Positions 8,618 through 18,963 are shown, numbered from the stretch's first letter. The stretch: DNA of 64,000 bases from JBBDYG01 sp040901765 (GCA_040901765.1 JBBDYG010000089.1:1-64000); one strand, 5' to 3'. Notes: generated by a model from the sequence alone, not told the origin. A program made the numbers and translations.

Positions 8618-11600
8618 ATCGGACCCTTACGCAGTTAACTCGCCGCATTTCTACAGAAAGAATACGTTGGGCGATGACTTGTCGTAATTACGGTGTAGTT
8701 GCATGCCTCGGACTCGCGTTCGTTTCCCAGACCGTGCATGCGGAGATTGAGCGGCCTAAGGATGCTCCACCGGCGCTATCGCCGGAAGAGACCACAAGGT
8801 TGATTCACGTTCCGGAGGGGTTCCGAGTAGAACTCGTGGCGAGCGAGCCACTGATCCGCGAGCCGTCTGGCGTTTGCTGGGATGAACGAGGCCGACTCTT
8901 CGTGTGCGAGCTGCATGGATACAATCTCGAAGGGCAGTACGACATCGAGGAACTCAACAAGACCGGCCAACTCGATCGGGTTGTACAACGCATCCAAGCT
9001 AATGACGGCGCAAAGCGGAAGGCCGAAGACGGTACCTACGGCACCGTGAAAGTGCTATACGACACGGATGGCGACGGTCGTATGGATCGAGTCGAGGTAT
9101 GGGCCGACCGCTTGCCGCCGTGCTACGGAATTTGCCCGGCACGAGGCGGCGTTATCGTGGCGTGCGCTCCGGACATTATTTACCTCGCGGACCGTGATGG
9201 CAACGGCCGTGCCGAGGTCCACGAGGTGCTCTTCACAGGGTTTCCAACCGGCGCGCTCGAACGCGGTATCAGCGCTCCCCAATGGGGATATGACGATTGG
9301 ATCTACGTCGGCGCCGGTCACGGCGGAGGCACCATATCCGGCCCGCGGCTCAAGCAGCCGGTAAATCTGCCGAACAGCGATTTTCGCATCAAGGCGGACG
9401 GCTCGCTGATCGAGCCTATCAGCGGCCGCACCGGCACCTTCGGGTTTTCCTTTACCGAATCCGGCGAACGTTTTGTGGTCAATACGCGTTCGCCCCTGCT
9501 TGTAGCGGCGTTGCCGTGGAGGTACTTAGCTCGCAATCCCGATGCCGCGGCACCCGCCCTGGAGTATTCCGTTCTGCCCTACCATCAAGTCTTTCCACGC
9601 AGCCAGCCCCATCCGTGGCGCGCGCGGCGAGCGCAAGACCCCGCGTTCTCTAAGTTTTACACCGATCGCTATGGCTCCGAGGAGGCCACGCCCAACGGCT
9701 TTTTCACATCGAGTTGCTCGCCGCTGGTCTATCAGGACGCGGCATTGCCCGGTTTGCACGGCCAGTTGTTCGTATGCGAACCGGCACAGAACCTGGTGCA
9801 TCGCGCAATCCTCGAGCGGGATGGTTCGAGCCTGTCGGCGCATCGTGTATTGGGCGAAGAACAATCGGAGTTTCTTGCGTCGAGCGACCCCTGGTTTCAC
9901 CCGATGGCGTTGTCGCATGGGCCGGAGGGCGCCATTTGGATTGTCGATTTTTACCGCGAGATTATCGAAGACTATTCGGCCATTCCGCGCTACTTGCAAC
10001 AGCAATACGGCCTGCACAACGGCCACGATCGGGGCAGGATTTACCGCCTGGTTCACAACACGACGGCAATGCCACCCACAGATATGTCGCGGCTGGCAGA
10101 CGATGAATTGGTGGATGAGGTAAGCAGTCCGTTATTATGGCGGCGGCAGACAGCCCGGCGCTTGCTTGTCGAGAGAGGCGGAGCGGCCCCTGCGACCAGT
10201 TTGGCGGAAATCGTTCGGACCGCTGAGGATCCAGCCACCACTCTCAATGCGTTGCATACGCTCGACGCTTTGAGCGCACTCGAAAACGACCATTTGAAGA
10301 TCGCCCTAACTCACCCCGCTCCGAGTGTCCGCGTCCATGCACTGCGGCTGATGGATCAGAGGTTTAATGATGCACCGGTGCTGTTGGATGCCGCACTGCG
10401 GCTGGTCGACGATCCGAACCCCAGAGTGCATTTGCAATTGGCACTCTCGTTGGGCGAATCGCACGACCGGCGCGTCTTGCCCACTCTGTGCCGACTGGCG
10501 CGCGAGCACGGCGAGGTGCGCTGGTTGCATGACGCCATTCTCAGTTCGTTGGCAGGCCGAGCAGGCGAGATGCTGACGGAGTTGTTGCGAGAGAATGAAA
10601 TCGGACCTGCGCTGGCACTCGTCGAACCGCTGTGCGCTGCCATTGCCGCACGGCGCAATCCGCAGGAAATGTCAAACGTGGTGTTGCAGATTGCCGCGGC
10701 CCGGGCTCCCGCTGTGCAAGTGGCATGTTTGCGAGGCTTCCGTAGCCGGGTTCCGGAGCCAATTAGTATCATGCTATCCGATGGCGCGCGGCAGGCATTT
10801 AAAGGATTAACCGCGAGCGACGATGAGGACGTCCGTGCCGCTGCTCAATCACTCGTGGGCGTTCTCCGAATCGAATCTCCGGCCGAGCGCCATTTGCGGT
10901 TGGAAAAGGCGGCCGGTGAAATGGTGGATCCGCAGTTGCCTCTCGACGATCGGCTGGCGGCTATCGCCGAATTGGCGACCGAGCAAGATTCCGAAATCAC
11001 TGCGATGCTCATACAGGCGTTTACGGATGGCACTCCGCCGATTCGCGATGCCATTCTCGAAGCGCTCTTTCGTCGCCGCGACCGTCTGACTGAAGTCGTG
11101 GCGGCCTTAGAGAACGGCGTCATACTCGCATCTGCTCTCAATGGCGTACAACGTGCGTCCTTGCTCGAGAATTCGGACTCCGCGATTAGCGAACGCGCCG
11201 CCAAGCTGTTGAAGGCCCCGAGCCACGCGCTTGAAGCGCATCTTCCGCGATTTGTTGCCGCGCTCGAAGTGCCGCGCGATGCTGCCCGAGGCGAAATAGT
11301 GTTTCGTGAGAAGTGCGCGAACTGCCATCAGGCGCATGGCGTCGGGCACGCGGTCGGGCCCGACTTAGCGTCGGAATTCCAGCGAGCAGAGGAAACCATC
11401 ATCCGCGACATACTCACCCCAAGTGCGGTCATTGCTTCCGGATACACGACATACATTGTGGAGACTACTGCCGGCCTGGTTCACACGGGATTGATCGCTG
11501 GCGAATCGGCCAACAGTATTCATCTGCGCGAGCCTGAGGGCAAACATCAGACGATCCTCCGCAAGGACATCGCGAGCTTGAACGCCTCGTCAGTATCCCT

Positions 11601-12174
11601 GATGCCCGAAGATCTCCATAAGACGCTGAATCCCCAACAACTTGCCGACGCATTGGCTTGGCTGCGTCGGCCGCCGACGCGAGTGGTGCTAATTGACGAC
11701 GACGCGACCTTAGCGACTGTTCTCAGCAGTGGCGATGGGAAGGCGCAATTTGTCACCACCGATAAACTGGTTGGTCAGTTCGCACTGCGCATCACTCCGT
11801 TGCAACGGCACTCGCCGCGCATACCCGGCTGGTCGTATCGCATCCGCGAAGAACCGACCGAGGGTGAATATCGCTTCGTGAGATTTGCGTGGAAGTGCGA
11901 CGGTGCGCACGGGGTGATGATTGAACTGGCCAACAACGGGCGGTGGCCCGCCGCCGACGCTGCGCAGTTTCGCTATTACGCGGGCAGAAATAGCACGCCT
12001 TGGCTTGCCACTGAAGTCTCGTCACAAGTCCCTGTAGAATGGACTTTCGTGACTCGCGACCTCTGGAAAGACTTCGGCGACTGCACGCTGACGGGCATCG
12101 CACCCACCGCGATGGGCGGGGCGGCCCTGTTTGATGCGATTCAATTGCTTCGCACCAACGAAGGTGCGCCCTGA
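8614..12174 (+). CDS. PVC-type haem-binding CxxCH protein with propeller and HEAT repeats
   Basis: An 1186-residue exported protein. Residues about 20-45 form a signal peptide ending VHAE. Residues 60-480 form the NHL/PQQ-dehydrogenase-like propeller seen in planctomycetal 'membrane-bound dehydrogenase' proteins (VPEGFRVELVASEPLIREP). A long alpha-helical HEAT-repeat region follows at about 500-880. A cytochrome c motif CANCH lies near residue 901, and a beta-rich C-terminal domain follows the haem domain. ATG at 8614 is chosen because it overlaps the sialidase stop; the open frame upstream lies inside that gene. Likely a periplasmic electron-accepting oxidase of a sugar-like substrate. Confidence 0.85.
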   Translation: MNRTLTQLTRRISTERIRWAMTCRNYGVVACLGLAFVSQTVHAEIERPKDAPPALSPEETTRLIHVPEGFRVELVASEPLIREPSGVCWDERGRLFVCELHGYNLEGQYDIEELNKTGQLDRVVQRIQANDGAKRKAEDGTYGTVKVLYDTDGDGRMDRVEVWADRLPPCYGICPARGGVIVACAPDIIYLADRDGNGRAEVHEVLFTGFPTGALERGISAPQWGYDDWIYVGAGHGGGTISGPRLKQPVNLPNSDFRIKADGSLIEPISGRTGTFGFSFTESGERFVVNTRSPLLVAALPWRYLARNPDAAAPALEYSVLPYHQVFPRSQPHPWRARRAQDPAFSKFYTDRYGSEEATPNGFFTSSCSPLVYQDAALPGLHGQLFVCEPAQNLVHRAILERDGSSLSAHRVLGEEQSEFLASSDPWFHPMALSHGPEGAIWIVDFYREIIEDYSAIPRYLQQQYGLHNGHDRGRIYRLVHNTTAMPPTDMSRLADDELVDEVSSPLLWRRQTARRLLVERGGAAPATSLAEIVRTAEDPATTLNALHTLDALSALENDHLKIALTHPAPSVRVHALRLMDQRFNDAPVLLDAALRLVDDPNPRVHLQLALSLGESHDRRVLPTLCRLAREHGEVRWLHDAILSSLAGRAGEMLTELLRENEIGPALALVEPLCAAIAARRNPQEMSNVVLQIAAARAPAVQVACLRGFRSRVPEPISIMLSDGARQAFKGLTASDDEDVRAAAQSLVGVLRIESPAERHLRLEKAAGEMVDPQLPLDDRLAAIAELATEQDSEITAMLIQAFTDGTPPIRDAILEALFRRRDRLTEVVAALENGVILASALNGVQRASLLENSDSAISERAAKLLKAPSHALEAHLPRFVAALEVPRDAARGEIVFREKCANCHQAHGVGHAVGPDLASEFQRAEETIIRDILTPSAVIASGYTTYIVETTAGLVHTGLIAGESANSIHLREPEGKHQTILRKDIASLNASSVSLMPEDLHKTLNPQQLADALAWLRRPPTRVVLIDDDATLATVLSSGDGKAQFVTTDKLVGQFALRITPLQRHSPRIPGWSYRIREEPTEGEYRFVRFAWKCDGAHGVMIELANNGRWPAADAAQFRYYAGRNSTPWLATEVSSQVPVEWTFVTRDLWKDFGDCTLTGIAPTAMGGAALFDAIQLLRTNEGAP

Positions 12175-12319
12175 CGCGCCTGGCTTCACTCGCCAGCCAA
12201 TTGCTTCGCTTTTGCACGGCAGTGGCCAATAATGGCTGAATACGAGATGACCTGGCTGGTTCCTCTCGGGACGGTCCTCCGAAAATTCGGGCGTCGCCAG
12301 CCGCTTGCCTGGGGATGCG

Positions 12320-14071
12320 ATGCTTAAACACGGGATATTTCGAACCTCAACACTGGGTGTCCTTCTAGGTTTCGTGACCTCGTCCTGCAACGCCGACGTG
12401 GTGGTCATCGCCAACCGGGCACCTCAGGCGGTGACATTTCAACTGTCGCCGCAGACGGCCGCCCCTTGGAACGCGTCGCTTGAAAGCGGCGAAGTTCGGC
12501 CGATATTTTCCGACGAGCCTTTGCGAATTGCGTTCAATGCCGGAAGGGAGCGGAAAAGTTACGCCACCGATCCCAATTGCGCGTATTTTTTTGCCGCGTC
12601 GGCCCAAGGCGACATCGACTTGCAGAAGATCGGCCTGCGGGAGGACGCCGCCACCCTCAACGGCCGAACGCTGCCGGGTTCCGCACGCAATGCACCGGTC
12701 GCAATTCTACCCGTAAAAATCGTGGTCGACGACGAGGAGCCCGCGCGTCAGGAGATTTGGCAGCGCCGGCTACGAAGCCGGATCGACGCGGCATCCGCGA
12801 TCCTGATCCAGCACTGCGGCGTCGGTTTCCGCGCGGTCGCGACCGAGCGTTGGGATTCCGACGACACGACGAATGACTTCAACGAGAGTTTTCGCGAACT
12901 GGAGCAGGAAGTAAGCCTCGACAACGCTCAGGTAGCGATCGCATTTTCCAATCAGTACGAACTGCCCCAGGGAAGGTTCCACATGGGCGGCACGAAAGGG
13001 CCGTTTCATTCGCATATTCTGCTACGCGAGTGGTCGAAACACGCCTCGGAGAACGAGCGGCTGGAGTTGTTGGTTCACGAACTGGGCCATTTGCTTGGCG
13101 CGGCACACAGTCCCGAGCCAGACAGCGTGATGCGCCCCCTATTGAGCGATCGCCAGGCACGGCGGGTCGGGTTTAAGATTCACTTCGACCCGGTCAACAC
13201 GCTAGCGATGTCGTTGGTGGGCGAGGAAGTGCGGCGGCGGCGAGTGACATCGTTTGCAAACCTGAGCCCTGGCACGCGAAAACGCTTAGGGCAGATTTAC
13301 GCAGCGCTCGCCCCCTCATTGCCGAACGACCCTGCGGCGAAGCAGTTCCAGCAACTGGTGGCTACCAGCCCGGAAGTGACCTTGCCGGCGGCGACCAAGC
13401 GGGTGGTAGCGGCGATCGCCCAGATCGCGCTTCATAATCGGAACCAAACGCAGGCCGGCAGTGCGAAGCAGGACGACGCGCTGACGGAACTCTACGTGCG
13501 AACCGCCGCGCAGTCGGCGGCCGAATTTCCGCCGGAGATCGCTCCCCAAGCGTTTCTGCGCGCGTTAGGGATTGTATTGGACGCGACAGGCTCCCTGGCA
13601 AAGCTGCCCTCGGAGCGGTCGTTCGTCGCCTCGGTGGAAACCGCGGCGGAACGAACGGCGCGGGCTGCGAACATGGGCGATCCCACCGTGCGCGGACGTA
13701 CAGACTTAACCCTGCATTTCGCCGTCTCGGCATATATCGCCGCGTCTTCCGGTCCGGCCGCCGCCGGCGCCGCTGGCTTGACGAAGGAAGTTCTCGATGC
13801 CCAGGGCGGCAGCGGGTTCAGCTTCGCCGATCTAGCGGCTGACCGCGCGGGAATTCGATTCGCCGAAGGAGTTCTAAAAAACCGCTTGCGATTGCCGACT
13901 CTAGCAAGCAGCTTCACCATCCGCGATTTCGTGCCCCCCATCGACGGCCTGCCGGAGGAATTGCAATCGGCCGATCTGCTAAGCGACTTTGGCGGCTTGG
14001 GCGACGCACGTTTCGACGCCCAAATGCGCCAGATCGAGCAGCGGATCGACGCGCTCGCACCATACAAATAG
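12320..14071 (+). CDS. exported metzincin-type zinc protease
   Basis: About 583 residues with a signal-like N-terminus (hydrophobic residues 10-25, ending SSCNADV). The metzincin zinc site HELGHLLGAAH starts near residue 253 and is followed after about ten residues by the Met of DSVMRPLL, a credible Met-turn. The remaining 320 residues are helical and match no family I can name. ATG at 12320 is preferred to the in-frame TTG at 12305. It is separated from the preceding operon by about 145 bp and is probably its own unit. Target proteins unknown. Confidence 0.8.
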   Translation: MLKHGIFRTSTLGVLLGFVTSSCNADVVVIANRAPQAVTFQLSPQTAAPWNASLESGEVRPIFSDEPLRIAFNAGRERKSYATDPNCAYFFAASAQGDIDLQKIGLREDAATLNGRTLPGSARNAPVAILPVKIVVDDEEPARQEIWQRRLRSRIDAASAILIQHCGVGFRAVATERWDSDDTTNDFNESFRELEQEVSLDNAQVAIAFSNQYELPQGRFHMGGTKGPFHSHILLREWSKHASENERLELLVHELGHLLGAAHSPEPDSVMRPLLSDRQARRVGFKIHFDPVNTLAMSLVGEEVRRRRVTSFANLSPGTRKRLGQIYAALAPSLPNDPAAKQFQQLVATSPEVTLPAATKRVVAAIAQIALHNRNQTQAGSAKQDDALTELYVRTAAQSAAEFPPEIAPQAFLRALGIVLDATGSLAKLPSERSFVASVETAAERTARAANMGDPTVRGRTDLTLHFAVSAYIAASSGPAAAGAAGLTKEVLDAQGGSGFSFADLAADRAGIRFAEGVLKNRLRLPTLASSFTIRDFVPPIDGLPEELQSADLLSDFGGLGDARFDAQMRQIEQRIDALAPYK

Positions 14072-14073
14072 CC

Positions 14074-14111
14074 GTTAGCCGCGACGCGCAGTTCCGACAG
14101 AGCGGAGCGCG
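14074..14111. repeat. dispersed repeat, GTTAGCCGCGACGCG type
   Basis: The 38 bp immediately after the metzincin gene match the repeat at 22083-22121 with only a few differences, both starting with GTTAGCCGCGACGCG and ending with GGAGCGCG. Both copies lie directly behind a stop codon. No coding potential. Confidence 0.6.
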
Positions 14112-14203
14112 CAATGGGCCTCAATCTCCCCTTCGTGTCCTTTGTGCCGTTGTGGTAGATTGCTTTAGGTGAGATTACTCGTCAGTCTCGAAGGAGCATC
14201 GCG

Positions 14204-15370
14204 ATGCCCGTCCAACAAAAGGTGCTGAGCACTTCGCCGGAAAATCGGGAGACCCCGCTGGCGGAAGTGCAAAGCTGGGTGACGCCCAATCGCTGGTTCT
14301 TTGTGCGGAGCCATTTCGAGACGCCCCAGATCGAACTGGATCAATGGCGATTGTCCGTAGGAGGCTGCGTGCTGCGGGAGCTAGTTCTCACTTGGGAGCA
14401 GCTTCAGTCGCTGCCGCGGCGGTCAATCTTCGCCACGATCGAGTGTGCCGGAAATGGCCGGTCGTTCTTGAAGCCGACCGTCGAGGGAGTGCAATGGACG
14501 GCCGGCGCGGTCGGCCACGCCGAGTGGGCGGGAGTGCCGCTGCACTACGTACTCGATCAAGTCGGCGTGAAGCCGGAGACGATGGAGATTGTTTTTCATG
14601 GCGCCGATGGGGGCGTCGACCACGGTCACGAATTGTCGTTCGCCCGTAGCTTGCCGCCGGCGAAGGCGCTCCATCCCGATACGCTGCTGGCGACGCACAT
14701 GAACGGCGAGCCGCTGGAGCCGAGCCACGGCTACCCTGTGCGGCTTCTCGTGCCCGGGTGGTACGGGGTAGCAAGCGTAAAGTGGCTCACGCGAATCGAG
14801 GCGATTCCCGAGCCGTTTCAGGGTTACTACCAGACCGCGAAGTACACGATCACCCGCCAAACCGGCCGCGGTCCGTTTACCGAGGTGGTCGGACCGATGC
14901 CGGTGAAATCCGAAATCGTGCGGCCGGCAGAGGGTGCGGTGCTGGGTATCGGCGGCAATGGTGTCTTTGGAATGGCCTGGGCGGGTGAATACGCCGTCTC
15001 GGCGGTCGAGGTCAGCATTGATGGCGGCGCAAGCTGGCAACGGGCGGCATTGCACGGTCCCTCGGCGCCCTATTCCTGGACCCCCTGGGAATTTTTGTGG
15101 GAAGTAGTGACCCCCGGCGCGTATACCATTCTAGCGAGGGCAATCGCCGCGGACGGCCAGGTGCAACCCGCTCAGCACGACTACGATCGGGGCGGATACT
15201 TGATCAACTTCAGCCGGCCGGTGGATGTCCGTGTCGACGCCAGCCGCCAAAGTCACGATCTGGTCGGGAATGTCCGCACGCTACAGCGGGAAATGGCCGC
15301 GGTCGCCCGCGACCGGGCGTCGATGCAGCTCGACGCCGATCTAGAATTCGCCAGCGGTGCCGGGATTTGA
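14204..15370 (+). CDS. sulfite oxidase-family molybdopterin enzyme
   Basis: A 388-residue protein with the oxidoreductase molybdopterin-binding domain (residues about 30-210), including the Mo-ligating Cys in TIECAGNGR near residue 79, and the Mo-co dimerisation (Ig-like) domain at about 240-350. SD GAAGGAG precedes the ATG. No haem domain and no obvious signal peptide are present, so a cytoplasmic or piggy-back exported enzyme is possible. Family members oxidise sulfite or act as nitrate-reductase/oxidoreductase relatives; sulfite is the default inference only. No cytochrome partner is adjacent. Confidence 0.85.
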   Translation: MPVQQKVLSTSPENRETPLAEVQSWVTPNRWFFVRSHFETPQIELDQWRLSVGGCVLRELVLTWEQLQSLPRRSIFATIECAGNGRSFLKPTVEGVQWTAGAVGHAEWAGVPLHYVLDQVGVKPETMEIVFHGADGGVDHGHELSFARSLPPAKALHPDTLLATHMNGEPLEPSHGYPVRLLVPGWYGVASVKWLTRIEAIPEPFQGYYQTAKYTITRQTGRGPFTEVVGPMPVKSEIVRPAEGAVLGIGGNGVFGMAWAGEYAVSAVEVSIDGGASWQRAALHGPSAPYSWTPWEFLWEVVTPGAYTILARAIAADGQVQPAQHDYDRGGYLINFSRPVDVRVDASRQSHDLVGNVRTLQREMAAVARDRASMQLDADLEFASGAGI

Positions 15371-15530
15371 CCAGTTCGTACTATTCCCGCGGAAAATTCG
15401 TCGCGGGGTCGTTCCCTCGGCCCGGCTATCCTAAAATGACGGATAGAATCCGCGTCGAGCGGACATTTACTAGAAGACGTACTAGAAGACGCGTCCATCC
15501 TTGCATCTGGCGACTTAACCGGGGTAATTC

Positions 15531-17429
15531 ATGCGGCAATGGTTTCAACTCATCGCTCTTGGCGTCGTACTGGTGACACAGTCGCGAACTGGCGTCGCAG
15601 CCGAGCCGGTCGATTTTGCGCATGACGTGCTCCCCATTCTGCGGCAACATTGCGCGACCTGCCACACGAACGGTCGATACGAGGGCGAACTGTCCCTCGA
15701 CACCCGCGAAGCAATTCTCGAATCGGAAGTTGCGATCCCGGGCAAAAGCCACGAGAGCACGCTGCTCGAACGACTGTCGAGCGACGACCCCGATGTACGG
15801 ATGCCGGCCGAAGCGGAGCCGCTTTCCGAAGAACAGATCGCGATCGTGGCCCGCTGGATTGACGCGGACCTGCCGTGGGAGGAAGGCTTTACGTTTAAAG
15901 AACAGCGATACGTCGCGCTACTCAAGCCGCGCCGCCCCGAGGTTCCAACGGTGGGGCCAAGCGGCGAACACCCGATCGATCGATTCCTCGACGCGTATTA
16001 TAGCGAATACAACATCACGCTCCCCGCCGCGATTGACGATGCCGTGTTCCTGCGGCGGGTGTCAATCGACCTCGTCGGACTGCTACCGACGCCCGACGCG
16101 GTTTTTGCGTTTGTGAAGGACCACGACCCACAGAAGCGCCAGCACCTGGTTCGCGCGCTTCTCGAAGACCGGGAAGTCTACACGCAGCACTGGCTCACGT
16201 TTTGGAACGACCTGCTTCGAAACGACTACGAAGGGACGGGTTTCATCGACGGTGGCCGCAGCCAAATCTCGCACTGGCTCTACCAAGCGCTGCGCGACAA
16301 CACGCCCTACGACCAATTCGTGCGGCAGCTCATCAGTCCAAAACCCGAATCGGAGGGCTTTATTAAAGGCATCGTTTGGCGTGGCCGGGTGAACGCGAGC
16401 CAAGTGCCCGAGGTCCAATTCGCGCAGAACGTTGGCCAAGTGTTTTTGGGGCTTAACCTAAAGTGCGCGTCGTGCCACGACAGCTTCATCGACGACTGGA
16501 AGCTTACCGACTCCTATGGCATGGCCGCGATCATCAGCGACAAGCCGCTGGAGTTGCACCGTTGCGACAAGCCCACGGGCGAGATGGCCCATGCGAAGTT
16601 CTTGTTTCCCGAGCTGGGAACGATCGATGCCGCCGCGCCGCGCGAAGAACGGCTGGCCCAGCTTGCCGATTTGTTGACGCACGAGGACAACGGCCGGCTG
16701 ACGCGGACGATGGTCAACCGCCTGTGGGATCGGCTGATGGGCCGCGGCCTGGTGCATCCCGTCGATTCAATGGGCAGTCCGCCGTGGAACGCCGATCTGC
16801 TCGATTACCTGGCGTGCTTTTTGGCCGATCACGATTACGACCTCAAGCAACTGCTGGCACACGTCGCAACATCGAGGGCCTACCAATCACAATCGGCGGT
16901 GCTCGAAGAGGAACCGATCGCTGGCGAATTCGTCTACACGGGGCCGATTGCCCGGCGGCTGACCGCCGAGCAGTTCATGGACGCCATTTGGCAGATCACC
17001 GGCACCGGTCCCAACGACCCCCACAAGGCGATCGAACAATTGGTGTCAAAGTCGAAACAGGGACCGACGGTGCGGGCCTCGTTGGTGACCGCGAATCTGC
17101 TCATGCGGAGCCTTGGCCGGCCAAATCGCGAACAAGTGGTGACGACTCGCCCCGACCAACTCACGACGCTGGAAGCGCTTGATTTGAGCAATGGCGAGAT
17201 TTTGGCCGAACTAGCAAGCCAGGGCGCCGCCAATCTGCGAAAAGAGCATCCCGACTGGGACGCGGAGCGGATGATCGACCATGTCTACCGAAGCGCGCTG
17301 AGCCGCGCTCCAACGCCGCCGGAGCGTGAGTTATGCATTCAGCTTTGTGGATCGCCAATAACCGACGACGGACTGGCCGATGTCCTGTGGTCGGTGTTTA
17401 TGCTGCCGGAGTTCCAGTTGATTCGATGA
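15531..17429 (+). CDS. PSCyt1/DUF1549/DUF1553 cytochrome-like protein
   Basis: A 632-residue exported protein (signal peptide to about residue 25). The planctomycete cytochrome c domain comes first (HCATCHTNG near residue 40), followed by DUF1549 with a second CxxCH (KCASCHDSF near residue 315) and DUF1553 in the C-terminal third. These proteins are almost always encoded next to a DUF1501 protein, as here. A role in periplasmic oxidation of polysaccharide-derived material is often suggested for the pair, but the substrate is unknown. Confidence 0.88.
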   Translation: MRQWFQLIALGVVLVTQSRTGVAAEPVDFAHDVLPILRQHCATCHTNGRYEGELSLDTREAILESEVAIPGKSHESTLLERLSSDDPDVRMPAEAEPLSEEQIAIVARWIDADLPWEEGFTFKEQRYVALLKPRRPEVPTVGPSGEHPIDRFLDAYYSEYNITLPAAIDDAVFLRRVSIDLVGLLPTPDAVFAFVKDHDPQKRQHLVRALLEDREVYTQHWLTFWNDLLRNDYEGTGFIDGGRSQISHWLYQALRDNTPYDQFVRQLISPKPESEGFIKGIVWRGRVNASQVPEVQFAQNVGQVFLGLNLKCASCHDSFIDDWKLTDSYGMAAIISDKPLELHRCDKPTGEMAHAKFLFPELGTIDAAAPREERLAQLADLLTHEDNGRLTRTMVNRLWDRLMGRGLVHPVDSMGSPPWNADLLDYLACFLADHDYDLKQLLAHVATSRAYQSQSAVLEEEPIAGEFVYTGPIARRLTAEQFMDAIWQITGTGPNDPHKAIEQLVSKSKQGPTVRASLVTANLLMRSLGRPNREQVVTTRPDQLTTLEALDLSNGEILAELASQGAANLRKEHPDWDAERMIDHVYRSALSRAPTPPERELCIQLCGSPITDDGLADVLWSVFMLPEFQLIR

Positions 17430-17435
17430 AATGTA

Positions 17436-17515
17436 AGTGGCCAGTGGATAGTGGCCAGTGGCCAGCAATTAGCAATTCGCCAACCCATCAATTTCTCTAC
17501 CAATCACCAATTACC
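17436..17515 (+). repeat. degenerate 7-bp tandem repeats leading into a start codon
   Basis: The 80-bp spacer is built of 7-bp units with slow drift: first AGTGGCC/AGTGGAT units, then AGCAATT, then ACCAATC/ACCAATT, ending directly at the ATG of the DUF1501 gene. There is no purine-rich ribosome binding site. The same layout recurs before psd, ribE and the PfkB kinase gene. Confidence 0.7.
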
Positions 17516-18946
17516 ATGACTTCTTCCACGGAAACCCGTCGCGAATTCCTGCGTCAGATGAGTGCCGCGTCGCTGGCGACACTCGGTATGGGCGCGCCCC
17601 GGTTGGCAACCGCTAACACCGCGAGCGTTGCACCGAAGCCGACCGCTGATGCGTGCATCTTGTTGTGGATGGCGGGCGGAATGGCGGGGCCGGAGACATT
17701 TGATCCCAAACGCTACGAGCCGTTTAAGGTTGGCCTCGCCGCGGAAAAAATCATCAGCACGTTTCCAGCGATTGATTCCTCGGTCGATAACATCAAGCTG
17801 TCGCAGGGATTGGAGAACGTCGCAAAAGTAATGGACCGTGGCACGCTGATTCGCACGCACGTGCTGCCCGATCTGGGGAGCATCCTTCATTCGCGGCATC
17901 AGTATCACTGGCATACCGGCTATGTCCCGCCGCAGACGGTGGCGGCGCCCCACATTGGCGCGTGGATTTCGCGGGTGCTGGGGCCGCGGAACCCGGTGAT
18001 TCCGGCCTTTATCGACATTGGCCAGCGGCTGGAAGGGGTTGGCGAAAAAGAGGAACTCAAGGCGTTTCACACCGCCGGGTTCTTGGGCAGCGAGTATGGG
18101 CCATTCCTGATTCCCTATCCGCAAGAAGCAGTCGCCGCCGTCAGGCCCCCCAAGGGGATGACGCCCGAGCGGTTCGAATCCCGCTACAAAAAGTACCGCG
18201 AACTGGTGGCGGCCAGTCCCGCAGGGCAACAAGCCAGCGATTACCACCAAGAATCGATGACCCGCTCGCTAGAGAACGCTTATCGGCTGCTCAGCTCGCC
18301 GGAGCGAACGGCATTCGATCTGGAGCTAGAAACGCAGCAAAGCCGCGAGGCCTACGGCGACAGCCGCTTCGGCCAAGGTTGCCTGCTAGCGCGGCGACTC
18401 GTCGAATCCGGAGCGCGGTTCATCGAAGTCACGACCGAGTACGTTCCTTTCGAAACCTGGGACACCCACGAGAACGGCCACGAGACCGCTCAACGCATGA
18501 AGCAGGTGATCGACCGGCCGATTGCTCAATTGATTCTGGACCTTGAGACGCGCGGGCTACTCGATCGAACCCTCGTCGTCCTAGCCACGGAGTTCAGCCG
18601 CGACATGATGATCGAAGGCGTGCCCGGCAGCGTCGCGAAGGACCAATCACGGGCCAAGGCCGACCACATGGAACAGATGATTCATTACGGCCTGCACCGC
18701 CACTTCACTGGCGCGAGCACTGTCGTGCTGTGGGGTGGCGGCATGAAACGCGGCTTCCTCTACGGTGACACGGCCGATGAGCGCCCCCTGCTGCCACTCA
18801 AAAACCCGATCGGCGTCTCCGACATGCACGCGACAATCCTAACCGCAATGGGCATCGCGCCCGACACGAGCTTCCTCGTCGAAAAGCGGCCGTTCTACGT
18901 CACCGAAGACGGCAAAGGAAAACCGGCGATGGAATTGTTCGCATAG
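17516..18946 (+). CDS. DUF1501 domain protein (Tat-exported, sulfatase-like fold)
   Basis: A 476-residue protein starting with a twin-arginine signal (TRREFLRQM, hydrophobic stretch, then TANTAS). The body is DUF1501, related to alkaline phosphatase/sulfatase folds, with the metal-site-like stretches LWMAGGMAGPETFDP near residue 50, WDTHENGHE near residue 320 and VVLATEFSRD near residue 360. The start at 17516 is chosen for the Tat signal; the upstream open frame runs over the previous gene and the repeat spacer. It follows the DUF1549 gene and almost certainly works with it. Substrate unknown. Confidence 0.88.
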   Translation: MTSSTETRREFLRQMSAASLATLGMGAPRLATANTASVAPKPTADACILLWMAGGMAGPETFDPKRYEPFKVGLAAEKIISTFPAIDSSVDNIKLSQGLENVAKVMDRGTLIRTHVLPDLGSILHSRHQYHWHTGYVPPQTVAAPHIGAWISRVLGPRNPVIPAFIDIGQRLEGVGEKEELKAFHTAGFLGSEYGPFLIPYPQEAVAAVRPPKGMTPERFESRYKKYRELVAASPAGQQASDYHQESMTRSLENAYRLLSSPERTAFDLELETQQSREAYGDSRFGQGCLLARRLVESGARFIEVTTEYVPFETWDTHENGHETAQRMKQVIDRPIAQLILDLETRGLLDRTLVVLATEFSRDMMIEGVPGSVAKDQSRAKADHMEQMIHYGLHRHFTGASTVVLWGGGMKRGFLYGDTADERPLLPLKNPIGVSDMHATILTAMGIAPDTSFLVEKRPFYVTEDGKGKPAMELFA

Positions 18947-18963
18947 CGTGGCACCTTAGTTAA

